Source of the DNA: Flavobacteriales bacterium UBA7666
GTDB lineage: Bacteria; Bacteroidota; Bacteroidia; Flavobacteriales_D; Crocinitomicaceae
Reading direction: 5' to 3'
Assembly: GCA_002483265.1 (NCBI GenBank)
Contig: DLHO01000015.1
Span: 1-64,000, forward strand
Length of the DNA: 64,000 bases
Position 1 is the first letter of the stretch. Each line of letters opens with the position of its first letter. Made by a program: the position numbers and the translations under genes. A model generated the notes under the pieces. That model was not told the DNA's origin. It did not search any database and saw only the letters and a program-made list of their open reading frames with translations. Positions 17,087 through 26,073 of this stretch are shown here, in pieces.

Positions 17087-18297
17087 TACTTATCCAGTTT
17101 TAGAGAATGTCCCATTTTAGTAACTTTTGTCTGCAAATAATTCTCATTATGAGCATTGCGGCCAACTTCAATAGCAACGTTTTCAACGATTTCCAATCCA
17201 TACCCCAATAAACCACTGCGTTTTTTTGGATTATTGGACATCAAACGAATTTTTGAAATTCCCAGATCATGCAGGATTTGAGCTCCGATACCATATTCGC
17301 GTTCATCGGATTTGAAACCCAATTTCAAGTTTGCTTCAACTGTATCATATCCTTCTTCCTGCAATTTATATGCTTTCAGTTTGTTCAAAAGTCCAATTCC
17401 ACGACCTTCTTGGTTCAAATAAACAATTGCGCCTTTTCCTTCTGCTTCAATCATTTTCATAGAATGATGCAATTGAGGTCCGCAGTCGCAACGACAAGAA
17501 CCAAAAATATCACCTGTTAAACAAGAAGAGTGCATCCGTACCAAAACAGGTTCGTTCGGTTCCCAGCTTCCTTTGATCAATGCTAAATGTTCCTGACCGT
17601 TTGATTTCACTGAAAAAGCAATCAATTTAAAATCTCCGTGTTCTGTAGGCATTTCCACTTCAACCTCGCGAGAGATTAATGATTCGTGCTTCATGCGGTA
17701 AGCAATCAGATCAGCAATGGAAATCAATTTCAGGTCGAATTTCTTCGCAATCTCAAATAATTGAGGTAGGCGAGACATGGATCCGTCTTCGTTTAAGATC
17801 TCCACCAAGATTCCTGCTGGTTTGAAACCTGCCATGCGCGCTAAGTCAACAGCAGCTTCCGTGTGACCGGTACGTTGTAAAACGCCTCCTTTCTTTGCAC
17901 GAAGAGGGAAAATGTGTCCCGGACGACCTAAATCTTCCGGTTTGGTATCTTCTGAAACCAATGCTTTGATCGTCTTTGCACGATCAAAAACAGAAATCCC
18001 TGTTGTACATCCGTGACCAATTAAGTCAACGGAAACAGTAAATTGTGTTTCGTGTAATACGGTATTATTTGTAACCATGAGGCTTAACTCCAATTCGTTA
18101 CATCTGGATTCGGTAAGCGGAGTACAGATTAATCCTCTTCCGTGTGTTGCCATGAAATTGATCATTTCAGGAGTTACCATTTCAGCAGCTGCTATAAAGT
18201 CTCCTTCATTCTCTCGATCTTCGTCATCAACAACAATGATAACTTTTCCAGCTTTTATGTCTTCAATCGCTTCTTCGATTGTATTTAACTTGCCCAT
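17086..18297 (-). CDS. ribBA: Bifunctional DHBP synthase / GTP cyclohydrolase II
   Basis: A 403-residue fusion that makes both riboflavin precursors. The N-terminal half (about 1-200) is 3,4-dihydroxy-2-butanone 4-phosphate synthase, with the acidic loop DDEDRENEGDF at 24-34 and FMATHGRGLIC, HTEAAVDLARMAG. The C-terminal half (about 205-400) is GTP cyclohydrolase II, with the zinc cysteines in CLTGDIFGSCRCDCGPQL and the GTP-binding NQEGRGIGL. Both active sites look intact. No FMN riboswitch fits in the 52 bases upstream. lolD follows with a one-base overlap. Confidence 0.96.
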   Translation of the reverse strand: MGKLNTIEEAIEDIKAGKVIIVVDDEDRENEGDFIAAAEMVTPEMINFMATHGRGLICTPLTESRCNELELSLMVTNNTVLHETQFTVSVDLIGHGCTTGISVFDRAKTIKALVSEDTKPEDLGRPGHIFPLRAKKGGVLQRTGHTEAAVDLARMAGFKPAGILVEILNEDGSMSRLPQLFEIAKKFDLKLISIADLIAYRMKHESLISREVEVEMPTEHGDFKLIAFSVKSNGQEHLALIKGSWEPNEPVLVRMHSSCLTGDIFGSCRCDCGPQLHHSMKMIEAEGKGAIVYLNQEGRGIGLLNKLKAYKLQEEGYDTVEANLKLGFKSDEREYGIGAQILHDLGISKIRLMSNNPKKRSGLLGYGLEIVENVAIEVGRNAHNENYLQTKVTKMGHSLKLDK

Positions 18298-18349
18298 AAG
18301 GTTTAATAAAGTACCGCAAATTTACTTCGAATTCTGCAATAGCGGTAAA

Positions 18350-18820
18350 CTATTTAACTTTTTTAAAGGTAAAGAAGATGCCATTGGGATCGTTTTTTAC
18401 GTTTTCTATCCAAACAGACATTTTATTGGCAATTGGTTTGGCGTAATTAATTCGTTTTGGGAAGGTATTTTGGTTGTTCACAAATGTTAATGTGTCTGCA
18501 TTCACATAGTTTTTACATTGGAAAACAAGGGTGTCTTTTTCAATGACAATTTGATAGTGCAGGACATTGTTTTTTTCAAAAATCCGTAGGAACTCTTTCT
18601 GGAATTTGTTTTCGTAATGCATGTAGTTTTCTCCGGAAATACAGTTGTGCTGGAGCTTCCAGTTTTCATGGATTGTTTCATTGTCCAGAGAGGTAATCCA
18701 GTTGCCTTGAATCCATTTCGGTAAATGATTCCCATTAGAACAGGAATGAAGCGTGAAAAATATCAGTAGGAGGAGGGTGTATGCAAGAGTTGTAATAGTT
18801 TTAACGTTTGTTTTTCCCAT
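18350..18820 (-). CDS. Putative lipoprotein, DUF6265-like
   Basis: A 156-residue protein with a lipoprotein signal (LLLLIFFTLHSC, Cys27). The mature part begins LPKWIQGNWITSLDNETIHENWK and goes on with alternating strands, the pattern of DUF6265-type lipocalin-like domains (W-G-W ... E-W). No other start codon fits, so the first 58 bases overlap the end of the upstream glycosyltransferase gene, an unusually long overlap in this window. It is the last gene of the LptF/G-glycosyltransferase operon. Function unknown. Confidence 0.7.
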   Translation of the reverse strand: MGKTNVKTITTLAYTLLLLIFFTLHSCSNGNHLPKWIQGNWITSLDNETIHENWKLQHNCISGENYMHYENKFQKEFLRIFEKNNVLHYQIVIEKDTLVFQCKNYVNADTLTFVNNQNTFPKRINYAKPIANKMSVWIENVKNDPNGIFFTFKKVK

Positions 18821-19950
18821 GAATAGAGTAGTTCAATATAGTATTTACCTTTTGTAGCAATAGAACTAAAATTACTTTCTATAACTAAACCTTCGGTTAT
18901 TTTTTCGACAAAGGTAGCGATATCTTCTGCCAATAGGATGTTTTCGCCGTCCACACCACCCAAAGCATTGTTAGACAAGGGAGTAGTAATGCAAGGGAGT
19001 CCGCTTGCCATTGCTTCTAAGAGCTTGTTTTGAAGTCCTGTTCCTATGAAAAGGGGAGCTACAAAAATACGTGAACGCTGATAACTGATTCGAATATCAT
19101 CTACCCAGCCGGTTACTGTAATGAACTCGGATTGCAGTTCCAGAATTCGTTTTGCAGGACTTGCTCCTGAAAGAAGTAGTTTACACGGAATGCCTTTTTT
19201 ATGAAGTCGTGGCAGGATTTCTTCTGCCAGATAAATAGCTGCTTCAATATTAGGCGCATAGGAGAAATTTCCTGTGAAAACCAGGTCGTAATCCTTTTCA
19301 ATGGCCAAAGTCTCAAAGAACGATTGATCGATTCCGTTGGGAACAATGACTATTTGATGATTATCCGGATGGTGGATCAATTTTCGGTCTTGTTCTGAAA
19401 TAATCGTTTTGTGCTCGAAATAATCGAAGATACGGCGTTCATACTGTTTTAAACGCTTGCTTTCCAGTCTGTAAAACCATTTTTTGTACCAAGCTTCGGT
19501 TTGAATTCTTCGTTCCATTCCCTTGGAAAGCGCATCCATGTAGTCTAGTGTTTTGGGCACCAAGTGTTCGTTCTTGATGTATTCGGAAACGCGAATCAAT
19601 TGACAATAAATGTGTTTTGGCTTCGATTGAGCTATCAATTTTTTGATTTTCCGATGAATGGATTTGCGGTAGAAATAATGAACTTGTAAGGGCTTTGATC
19701 CGAAAACGGTCTTCAAAAGCTGGAAGATCAAACCCAATTTGGTGAGTTGAAAAATGTGAACTTGGGTACAAAACTGACTCACTATTTGCTCATGCTCTTT
19801 TGAAACAGGAATGTCTGTGGTGCAAACAAGTGTTACATTAAACTCTTTGGAAAGTTCTTTCAATTGGTAGAAAGCCCTTAGTTTATCGCCTTTTTCCAAA
19901 GGATAGGGAAAACGGGAAACGATAAACAGGATGTTTTCTTTAGATTCCAA
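18763..19950 (-). CDS. Glycosyltransferase family 4
   Basis: A 395-residue GT-B fold glycosyltransferase. The N-terminus ILFIVSRFPYPLEKGDKLRAFYQLKEL is the pattern of TIGR03087-like sugar transferases (acceptor-side glycine-rich loop). The C-terminal half has the donor-site features DLVFTGNFSYAPN, VTGWVDDIR, VAPLFIGTGLQNKLLEAMASGLPCITT (with the E-x7-type region) and GENILLAED. It overlaps the next upstream glycosyltransferase gene by 11 bases. The two genes probably act one after the other on a cell-surface glycan or glycolipid; the sugar is unknown. Confidence 0.85.
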   Translation of the reverse strand: MESKENILFIVSRFPYPLEKGDKLRAFYQLKELSKEFNVTLVCTTDIPVSKEHEQIVSQFCTQVHIFQLTKLGLIFQLLKTVFGSKPLQVHYFYRKSIHRKIKKLIAQSKPKHIYCQLIRVSEYIKNEHLVPKTLDYMDALSKGMERRIQTEAWYKKWFYRLESKRLKQYERRIFDYFEHKTIISEQDRKLIHHPDNHQIVIVPNGIDQSFFETLAIEKDYDLVFTGNFSYAPNIEAAIYLAEEILPRLHKKGIPCKLLLSGASPAKRILELQSEFITVTGWVDDIRISYQRSRIFVAPLFIGTGLQNKLLEAMASGLPCITTPLSNNALGGVDGENILLAEDIATFVEKITEGLVIESNFSSIATKGKYYIELLYSWEKQTLKLLQLLHTPSSY

Positions 19951-21106
19951 ATGTGCTTTTCATTAATGCAATACAATTGTCAAAACTATGAACTTTTGAG
20001 ATATAATCGCGTGATTTATTTCCAAGTTCTTGTCTCAACTCTGCGTTTTCATGGAGTTTTAAGATCAAGTCGACGAAAGATTCTTCGGTATCGGCAATTT
20101 GAAGACCTGATTCTGAAATATCAATTCCTGAAGCGCCCAGTTTGGTTGTGATACACGGAATCCCCAAAGACATGGCTTCCAGTAGTTTGATTCGGATTCC
20201 GCTTCCTGATAGAATAGGGGTGATGAGGGTTCCGGATTTCGACATGAATTCATTGCTGTCTTTTACCCAACCTACCACTTCAATGGAACTTGTTCCCAAA
20301 AAACGAAAGTGCTCGCTTTTGGAACCTGCAATTTTTAAGGTGAATTCGGATACTTTCGGGTTGCTCCAGATTTTTTTTACCAGATGGTTCACTGCTTCCT
20401 GATTGGGTTTCCAGTCCATCGATCCCAGATGAAAGAATCCATTGTTTGAATAATCAGCTTTAATAGCCGGATCTGAAGTAACAGAAACGGGGAGAAGCAG
20501 CACATTTTTTTGCTGTGTATTTTTAGAAATCCATTCCTGATCTTCCTTAGAAATGGCCCAAATAGCGGTTGCTTTATTTAGAATTTCTGTTTCTTCCTTG
20601 CGCAGCGTCTTTTCCAGGTTGCGAAGGTAAAAGCGTTTGAGAACGGAGGTTTCAAGACTTGCTTGTAATTTCCAGATTTCAGATTCAATATTGTGGGAGC
20701 GAATGATTACCGGAGCTAACTCGTTAAAATCGAAATGACTTAACTGAGCAGCCGCAAATAAGCTGTCACAGACTATGTAATCGTACTTTTCATTTAGTTT
20801 CTGTGTGATTTCGCGGTACAATTTTTCTGATTTGAACCGGGAAAGGTTGTAGTTCTTGCCTCGGATGAAATTCACCAAAGCACTGGTAGCTTTGATTTCC
20901 GTACTTAATGGAACTACTGTTTGATTCTTCAGGTATTGCTTTAAAATACGTTCAGATTCTTTGGTGTAAGGGTGTTTGTGTGTTTCAAAGATTATTCCGT
21001 CTATTTCTGCAACCTGACTCAATCCTTTCAAGCATTCCATCATGGCAAAACATCCTCCGTCAATGATAGGAGCAGGAGACTTTGGTGCGATGTAGAGAAT
21101 TCTCAT
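19940..21106 (-). CDS. Glycosyltransferase family 4
   Basis: A GT-B glycosyltransferase of about 388 residues, related to but distinct from its downstream neighbour. It begins MRILYIAPKSPAPIIDGGCFAMMECLKGLSQVAEIDG (acceptor domain). The donor domain is at about 200-380, with FFHLGSMDWKPNQEAVNHLV, VVGWVKDSNEFM, ITPILSGSGIRIKLLEAMSLGIPCITTKLGASGI. I choose ATG 21106 because it makes a four-base ATGA overlap with the stop of the LptF/G-like gene. An in-frame start 33 bases further upstream would run into that gene. Confidence 0.85.
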   Translation of the reverse strand: MRILYIAPKSPAPIIDGGCFAMMECLKGLSQVAEIDGIIFETHKHPYTKESERILKQYLKNQTVVPLSTEIKATSALVNFIRGKNYNLSRFKSEKLYREITQKLNEKYDYIVCDSLFAAAQLSHFDFNELAPVIIRSHNIESEIWKLQASLETSVLKRFYLRNLEKTLRKEETEILNKATAIWAISKEDQEWISKNTQQKNVLLLPVSVTSDPAIKADYSNNGFFHLGSMDWKPNQEAVNHLVKKIWSNPKVSEFTLKIAGSKSEHFRFLGTSSIEVVGWVKDSNEFMSKSGTLITPILSGSGIRIKLLEAMSLGIPCITTKLGASGIDISESGLQIADTEESFVDLILKLHENAELRQELGNKSRDYISKVHSFDNCIALMKSTFGI

Positions 21107-22584
21107 CGTCTTTTGCCAAAAGTTAGAATGTAGCGCCATAATTTCCGGTCAAAAACTCCCAGATCGTTTGCCGCTGCAGCCATTAAAATACAGGCTATTG
21201 GAATCAATACTGCCGTAGGAAGCCACATTCCCCAGAAAGGTGAAAGAACGCCCGAAGTTGCTAAGTTCTGTCCGACGCTGAATAAAACGAAGTAAACCAT
21301 GAACAGCAAGGCTGCAATAACAACAGGAGCTCCGAATCCACCTTTTCGTACGATTGCTCCAAGCGGTGCGCCTACGAAAAACAGAACGATAATGGCTCCT
21401 GAAAGTGCAAATTTACGATGGAATTCAATTTGAAACTGTTCGTAATTGGTTTTGAAAGCATTGACAAATTGTGCTTGTTCTTCATTGCTTCCGGCCATAC
21501 TTCGGGCACTTACAATAGCAGCATTCACTGCAGCAATACGTTCTTGTTTGCTTAAGGATGAAAGTTTGATGACTTTGGATGGGATGCTTTGTAATTGCTG
21601 GATCTCATTAGCGGCTTGCATTTTTTTGACCGGGCCTGTTTTCGGGAGCTTTGCAAAATTGATCGATTGACTGAAAGGTCTACTGTTCAGGTTGCTCTTT
21701 CCAAAATCGGAGAGTATTTTATTTTGTTTGCGCTGCAGGGAATCTTTTGCTTCGTTGATTTGAAATACATTGAGCATTTCATAATCGTTTTTGAAGAGTT
21801 CCTCGTCCGATTTATTCAAATCAAAACCAACGAGTTCCATTTTATAGGTAGCAGCTTTGAATTGGGTTGTGCGGCTTGGTCTAAAATCTCCGGAATGAAA
21901 AGGTTGTCCCTGATTGGTGAAAACCGGAGCCTGAGCCTGTAATTCTTCGTGAACAATTCCATTCGAAAGATGAAACAGAAGGTATTTTCCGTTATCACCT
22001 TTGTAAACTGTCCCGGAATCAGCTTTCACCGTTTTCAGAATGTTTGGATTGATGTAATCGTGAATTGTAATGCCGTAAAAGGTATTGTTTTTACCCGATT
22101 TCACTTTGATTGCATAACCGTCAATTTCTTTGGAGTAGGAGCCGGGAGTTAGCAGCATTCCCACTTTTGTTTCCTGAATATCAAAGATGATAGCGTGCCA
22201 CTTTAGGTTTGCAACCGGAATCACATAATTCGAGAAGAAAAAGGTAGCGGTTGCAATCAATATAACGGTTTGCGTTAAAGGTCTCAGAATTCTGAAAAGC
22301 GATAATCCGGAGGATTTTAGTGCGGTTAACTCATTGTTTTCGGCCAGATTCCCCAAAGTCATAATGGAGCTTAAGAGAATTGCCAGTGGAAGCGCCAATG
22401 GAATGAGTCCGGCAGAAACGTAAAACATCAATTCGATGATCACACCAACACTCAATCCTTTTCCCATTAAATCATCGATATACACCCATGTGAACTGCAT
22501 AATGAGCATTACAATGGAAATACAGAAGGTCACAATAAAAGGACCTGCAAATGATTTTATGCTAAAAACAGTGAGTCTTTTCAA
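21103..22584 (-). CDS. LptF/LptG family permease
   Basis: A 493-residue YjgP/YjgQ family protein, the inner-membrane part of the LPS export machine. TMs are visible at about 12-35 (FAGPFIVTFCISIVMLIMQFTWVYIDDLMGKGL, the typical first TM and exit), 52-72, 100-120 and three near the C-terminus (about 385-405, 415-435, 450-475). Between them is a beta-jellyroll periplasmic domain (SYSKEIDGYAIKVKSG, FYGITIHDY). The start codon is TTG (22582-22584); no ATG fits, and the resulting N-terminus MKRLTVFSIKSF matches the family well. It heads an operon with two glycosyltransferases, so a role in surface glycolipid assembly is likely. Confidence 0.88.
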   Translation of the reverse strand: MKRLTVFSIKSFAGPFIVTFCISIVMLIMQFTWVYIDDLMGKGLSVGVIIELMFYVSAGLIPLALPLAILLSSIMTLGNLAENNELTALKSSGLSLFRILRPLTQTVILIATATFFFSNYVIPVANLKWHAIIFDIQETKVGMLLTPGSYSKEIDGYAIKVKSGKNNTFYGITIHDYINPNILKTVKADSGTVYKGDNGKYLLFHLSNGIVHEELQAQAPVFTNQGQPFHSGDFRPSRTTQFKAATYKMELVGFDLNKSDEELFKNDYEMLNVFQINEAKDSLQRKQNKILSDFGKSNLNSRPFSQSINFAKLPKTGPVKKMQAANEIQQLQSIPSKVIKLSSLSKQERIAAVNAAIVSARSMAGSNEEQAQFVNAFKTNYEQFQIEFHRKFALSGAIIVLFFVGAPLGAIVRKGGFGAPVVIAALLFMVYFVLFSVGQNLATSGVLSPFWGMWLPTAVLIPIACILMAAAANDLGVFDRKLWRYILTFGKRR

Positions 22585-22618
22585 AGTGTTATACAGTTTG
22601 TTAGCGCTTGAGCAGTTT

Positions 22619-23431
22619 TTAGATCTTCTGGACGCGTTTGGTAATCGTTTGTCCGTTGCTTGAAGTCATTCGAACCAAATAAATTCCCTGATCAAAACTT
22701 TCCATCGAAATAGGAGTTGCTTTTTCCTGAGAATAAATCAATGTTCCGGCAGTATTGTAAATGGAAACTGCTTTCAGATTTACAGTCGAAAAATGAATTG
22801 TGCTGTTTGTTGGATTTGGGTAAATCGTTACATCCTGCTGAATGAATTGTTCATCCAAAGCCAATGGATCATCTTTACGCAAGTTGATGCTGTCTAAGAA
22901 TAATTTGAATCCGCCTTGAGTTTTCAACACAAAAGCAATGTGAATGGTTTCATTATTATTGAATCCCAATTCGCTTAAATTGATTTCACGCTCTGTCCAG
23001 TCTTCCAACTCAAATTCTACACGTAAAAGAAGGCTGTCGAAACTTGAAATTTGCGTATCTGTGGTGGAGAGCATCACCTGGTATGTATCCGGATAACTTG
23101 GATCGTAGGATTTCGCTTTCCATTTCAGGTAATTTCCAAATGTTCCGATTGTGATAGGAGGGGAAATCAACCAGCGGTCAGCTTGTTGGGATACTGTAAA
23201 ATAAGACGTTGCAGCAGCAATCGTATCTGAAGTGTTATCAGGATCTGCAATTGCTATCCAACCCGGAGAAAACTCGCTTACAGCTGCGTCTTCAACGTAA
23301 GAATCAGCTTTGACAATCGTCCAATTGGCAGGGATTCCCTGTTGAAAATCCTCATCCAAAATGGTGGTTTGAGCATGAGCAGAAAGCGCTGAAATTAAAA
23401 CGCTTGAAAAAAGGGCAATTTGTTTTAACAT
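22619..23431 (-). CDS. T9SS-exported protein with cleaved-adhesin-like domain
   Basis: A secreted protein of 270 residues. Signal peptide about 1-21 (LIALFSSVL-type core, cut after AHAQ). A choice-of-anchor J/cleaved adhesin-type jellyroll follows at about 25-170 (DEDFQQGIPANWTIVKAD, WLISPPITIGT, YLKWKAKSYDPSYPDTYQVMLST). The C-terminal T9SS type A sorting domain is at about 190-270 (IYPNPTNSTIHFSTVNLKAVSIYNTAGTLI ... GIYLVRMTSSNGQTITKRVQKI). ATG 23431 is the right start: a TATTTTTG box ends four bases before it, so the mRNA seems leaderless, and the in-frame codons upstream lie before the predicted transcript start. Confidence 0.85.
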   Translation of the reverse strand: MLKQIALFSSVLISALSAHAQTTILDEDFQQGIPANWTIVKADSYVEDAAVSEFSPGWIAIADPDNTSDTIAAATSYFTVSQQADRWLISPPITIGTFGNYLKWKAKSYDPSYPDTYQVMLSTTDTQISSFDSLLLRVEFELEDWTEREINLSELGFNNNETIHIAFVLKTQGGFKLFLDSINLRKDDPLALDEQFIQQDVTIYPNPTNSTIHFSTVNLKAVSIYNTAGTLIYSQEKATPISMESFDQGIYLVRMTSSNGQTITKRVQKI

Positions 23432-23435
23432 AAGG

Positions 23436-23443
23436 CAAAAATA
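23436..23443 (-). promoter_or_regulatory. -7 promoter box, leaderless geometry
   Basis: Reads TATTTTTG on the minus strand and ends exactly four bases before ATG 23431, the same spacing as from this box type to the SRP RNA 5' end. No convincing -33 element. Confidence 0.55.
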
Positions 23444-23455
23444 CAAAGACTTTAG

Positions 23456-23920
23456 CTACATTGCTAGATTTATCAAGATATCCTTAAAATCCTGATAAAA
23501 GGCGTCGAAATGAATTAAACGATCAGCTAAATAGTTTATTATCTCCGGGTGATCTTCCGGATTGTAAAAATGGAGGTCGGAACGTTCCCAAACGATGCGA
23601 TTGAATGACGGAACAACGGGTGTGCTTGCGTTTTCAATCCAAATCCCGTCTGTTCCCATTTCTTCTTCCAATACGATTTTCAATTCGTATAATTGTTCCC
23701 ACAAAATCTGACGAACACCTTCATCTTTTCCCTGAATATCAAAGGTTAAGCGAGCGCCTTTCTCATCTGCGTCCACACGAATATAAATGTTCTTTACTTC
23801 GGATGGATAAGCCAGCCAGTTCATTCTACGTCCGTTGGAAGAACGTGTTTTCTGCATTCGAACCTTGAATTGGTTCCAGAAATCGATTCTCAGCTGCTTT
23901 TTTTCGTCCTTGGAATACAT
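23456..23920 (-). CDS. DUF4268 domain-containing protein
   Basis: A 154-residue protein of the DUF4268 family. It starts MYSKDEKKQLRIDFWNQFKVRMQKTRSSNGRRMNWLAYPSEVKNIYIRVDAD and keeps RLTFDIQGKDEGVRQILWEQL and RIVWERSDLHFYNPEDHPEIINYLADRLIHFDAFYQDFKD, the conserved core. DUF4268 modules also appear at the end of some nuclease-like proteins; this is the stand-alone Bacteroidota form and its function is unknown. The ATG at 23920 is chosen over an in-frame TTG five codons upstream. Confidence 0.8.
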   Translation of the reverse strand: MYSKDEKKQLRIDFWNQFKVRMQKTRSSNGRRMNWLAYPSEVKNIYIRVDADEKGARLTFDIQGKDEGVRQILWEQLYELKIVLEEEMGTDGIWIENASTPVVPSFNRIVWERSDLHFYNPEDHPEIINYLADRLIHFDAFYQDFKDILINLAM

Positions 23921-23935
23921 GTTGAAAATTATCAA

Positions 23936-24129
23936 TGGCTAAATTAGGAATTATCAGGGCGAGATGTTAGTTCTCTGAGACAAAAAAATACCGCAAAGAT
24001 GCAAAGAGCGCTGAGGGGATTGTTCTAAACACAGCGTTCTCCGCATCTTCGCGGTTCAAATAAACATCTTCTATCAATTACGATCCACCTCGGCGGATTG
24101 ATAATTACGTCATTAATAATTTGAAAAAA
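23936..24129. repeat. Intergenic repeat mosaic (CGCAAAGATGCAAAGAGCGC and CCxCCxCGGCGGATT types)
   Basis: No gene. The stretch holds an imperfect inverted pair of ACCGCAAAGATGC-like and GCATCTTCGCGGT-like words, a degenerate CCACCTCGGCGGATTG palindrome (related copies near 11181 and 47756) and AATTATCAATTAC-type words. These are fragments of repeat families found all over the window. Confidence 0.5.
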
Positions 24130-25797
24130 TTACTCAAAAAGTAATTTTTTAATTCCCACTTTTCCTTCTTTCGTTTCTACTCTCAATAGCGCAATTCCTT
24201 TGTGATCAGAATCAACCGTGATCTGAGAAATTCCTTCTGAAACTTCATTTTGATACAATATTCGTCCATCCAAAGCAACCAACTGAATAGCTGCAGCTTC
24301 ATCCAGGTCGATTAGGAAATGATTGTTTGTAACCGGATTCGGATAAGCAGCAAAGTCAGCCTCTTCAGCAATTTCGTTCACTCCCAGATTTGAAGTTCCA
24401 AAAGTCAGTTTCAAGATGTAAATGCTTCCTTTTGTAGCGCCTCCGACCGGATTCCGATATCCTGTTAGTATAATGTCATTGTTACTGGTTAGATCCACAT
24501 CCTCAAAATTCGCCAGTTTCCCATTCCAACCGGATGAACCAACGATTCCGTGATTAAAGATCATGTAACCATTCCCGTTGAATGCGGTATTCAATTGTCC
24601 CTGAGCATTGATACTCACGATCAATCCTTTGTTTTGGAAATTCCCACCAACATAATCCGTTGTAAATCCACAGATTAAAAATTCGTTGGCACTTTTCTCA
24701 ATGATCTTGTTGAAAAACGTTGCTGTGTCTTCCTGAAAATCAAATGTTTTAAATCCGTTTGGAATGCTCATGTCCAAGGTACCATTTGGATTCAAAAAAG
24801 CGACAAACCCAACATTTGCTTCACCGTATCCGCTGAAATCCATTGTTGAGTAGTAATAATGTTCCGGCATATTGTAACCTGCCACAAGTATTTTACCTGA
24901 ACTTGCAACGGTAATTGAAAAAGGCTGATCGGTTACATCTGTATCAAACCGGAAAATTCCACCGGTACCGAAAGTTGCGTCTAATGCTCCGTTTGGTGTT
25001 AATTTGAATACGGTATTGTCTGAGAAATTCGTTGAATCATAAGAAATCGTTGCCTGATCCCAGGTATCTGTGATCAATACTCCGTAAGCTTCACCATTCG
25101 GACCAATTGCCATGCTTTTGTATTGTGATCGTGTAACGTTAGTCAATGAAAAAACACCGTTTACCCCGTAAGTATTATCCGGGAAACCATCACTGTTTAA
25201 ACGAACGATTGCCGGTTTTCCGCCAGGTCCAACTCCACCCACCATAAATTTTCCGTTAGGAAGAATATGCAGATTTTTTGGAATGGAATACGTTCCCGTT
25301 GTTCCAAAAACGTGATTGCTTAGAAGGTGTCCGTTTACACCAAAAGTGGAATCCAAACTTCCATTCGGTTTTAAGCGCATCATAATGAACTGACTTGCAC
25401 CGCAAATCCCGTTGATACAGTATTCCGATTCTCCAACCAATACAATTTTCCCATCGGGCTGAATGGCAACATCATAACCTCTACTGTCTTGTCCGCAGAA
25501 AGTGGCCATCGCACCATTCGTTCCAAATGTTGGATCCGGCATTCCATTGGCTAAATAACGATACACGTGCATCATCAGATCAGACGAGTTTGGGTCTCTT
25601 TCAAGTACGGTAACAATTTTACCATCCGGTTGGATTGCAGAAGCGTTGGCGCTTCCCAGATTTCCTTCACTATTGGAATTTGGGCCGAGGTAGGGGAGGT
25701 AGCCATTGGTATTAAAGGTAGAATCAATGTGTTGAGCCGACGCATTCATCCCCAAAACGGACGAACTTGCCAGTATTGCAAGTAAAATTTTCTTCAT
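24130..25797 (-). CDS. Delta-60 repeat protein with T9SS sorting domain
   Basis: A 555-residue secreted protein. Signal peptide 1-21 (ILAILASSSVLGMNASAQ). A series of delta-60/beta-propeller-like repeats follows at about 22-460, each with a (Q/N)P(D/N)GK(I/F) turn and a DxTFGxNG segment (AIQPDGKIVTVLE, AIQPDGKIVLVGE, ILPNGKFMVGG, LDATFGTGGIF and others). A T9SS type A domain forms the end at about 480-555 (DFAAYPNPVTNNHFLIDLDEAAAIQLVALDGRILYQNEVSEG). Probably exported to the cell surface or released; ligand unknown. A related repeat protein is encoded at 32701-34176. Confidence 0.88.
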   Translation of the reverse strand: MKKILLAILASSSVLGMNASAQHIDSTFNTNGYLPYLGPNSNSEGNLGSANASAIQPDGKIVTVLERDPNSSDLMMHVYRYLANGMPDPTFGTNGAMATFCGQDSRGYDVAIQPDGKIVLVGESEYCINGICGASQFIMMRLKPNGSLDSTFGVNGHLLSNHVFGTTGTYSIPKNLHILPNGKFMVGGVGPGGKPAIVRLNSDGFPDNTYGVNGVFSLTNVTRSQYKSMAIGPNGEAYGVLITDTWDQATISYDSTNFSDNTVFKLTPNGALDATFGTGGIFRFDTDVTDQPFSITVASSGKILVAGYNMPEHYYYSTMDFSGYGEANVGFVAFLNPNGTLDMSIPNGFKTFDFQEDTATFFNKIIEKSANEFLICGFTTDYVGGNFQNKGLIVSINAQGQLNTAFNGNGYMIFNHGIVGSSGWNGKLANFEDVDLTSNNDIILTGYRNPVGGATKGSIYILKLTFGTSNLGVNEIAEEADFAAYPNPVTNNHFLIDLDEAAAIQLVALDGRILYQNEVSEGISQITVDSDHKGIALLRVETKEGKVGIKKLLFE

Positions 25798-25913
25798 AAA
25801 TCAGTATTTAGTATTGGGTTCTGGAAGAAGACTCCGTTTTAACTCGAAAAGTTCGGTGGGAAATGATTTTTTTTGATTGATTTATCAATGAAAGAGGGAA
25901 TTTTGGTGGTTTT

Positions 25914-25930
25914 TTCTATTTAACATAATT
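25914..25930 (-). repeat. attC-like core repeat R0
   Basis: TTCTATTTAACATAATT on the plus strand; read on the minus strand it gives GTTAAAT, a full match to the integron core GTTRRRY. The same word occurs at 26801 and 27335. It lies downstream of the minus-strand lipoprotein gene 26074-26415. Confidence 0.5.
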
Positions 25931-25970
25931 CAGGCAAGTTCTAATTGGGAGGGTAGAAATAGGAATAGTC

Positions 25971-26054
25971 GTTCTCGATACATCCCGCAATGTCAGTTCG
26001 AGTGTCAGCCGTAGCTGACGTATCGAGAACAACATGCGGGATACTCGAACTGAC
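25971..26054. repeat. REP-like palindromic repeat, TCGATAC/ACTCGA family
   Basis: GTTCTCGATAC ... GTATCGAGAAC with an inner TCAGC-CGTA-GCTGA hairpin, flanked by ATCCCGCA and TGCGGGAT. It is the second block of the family seen at 1372-1514, where the inner stem has a different but still complementary sequence. Confidence 0.7.
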
Positions 26055-26073
26055 AAATGACAAATGGAGAATA

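Noticed and set aside
18298..18349. FMN riboswitch upstream of ribBA
   Set aside because: The gap to the neighbouring gene is only 52 bases and has none of the conserved RFN elements.
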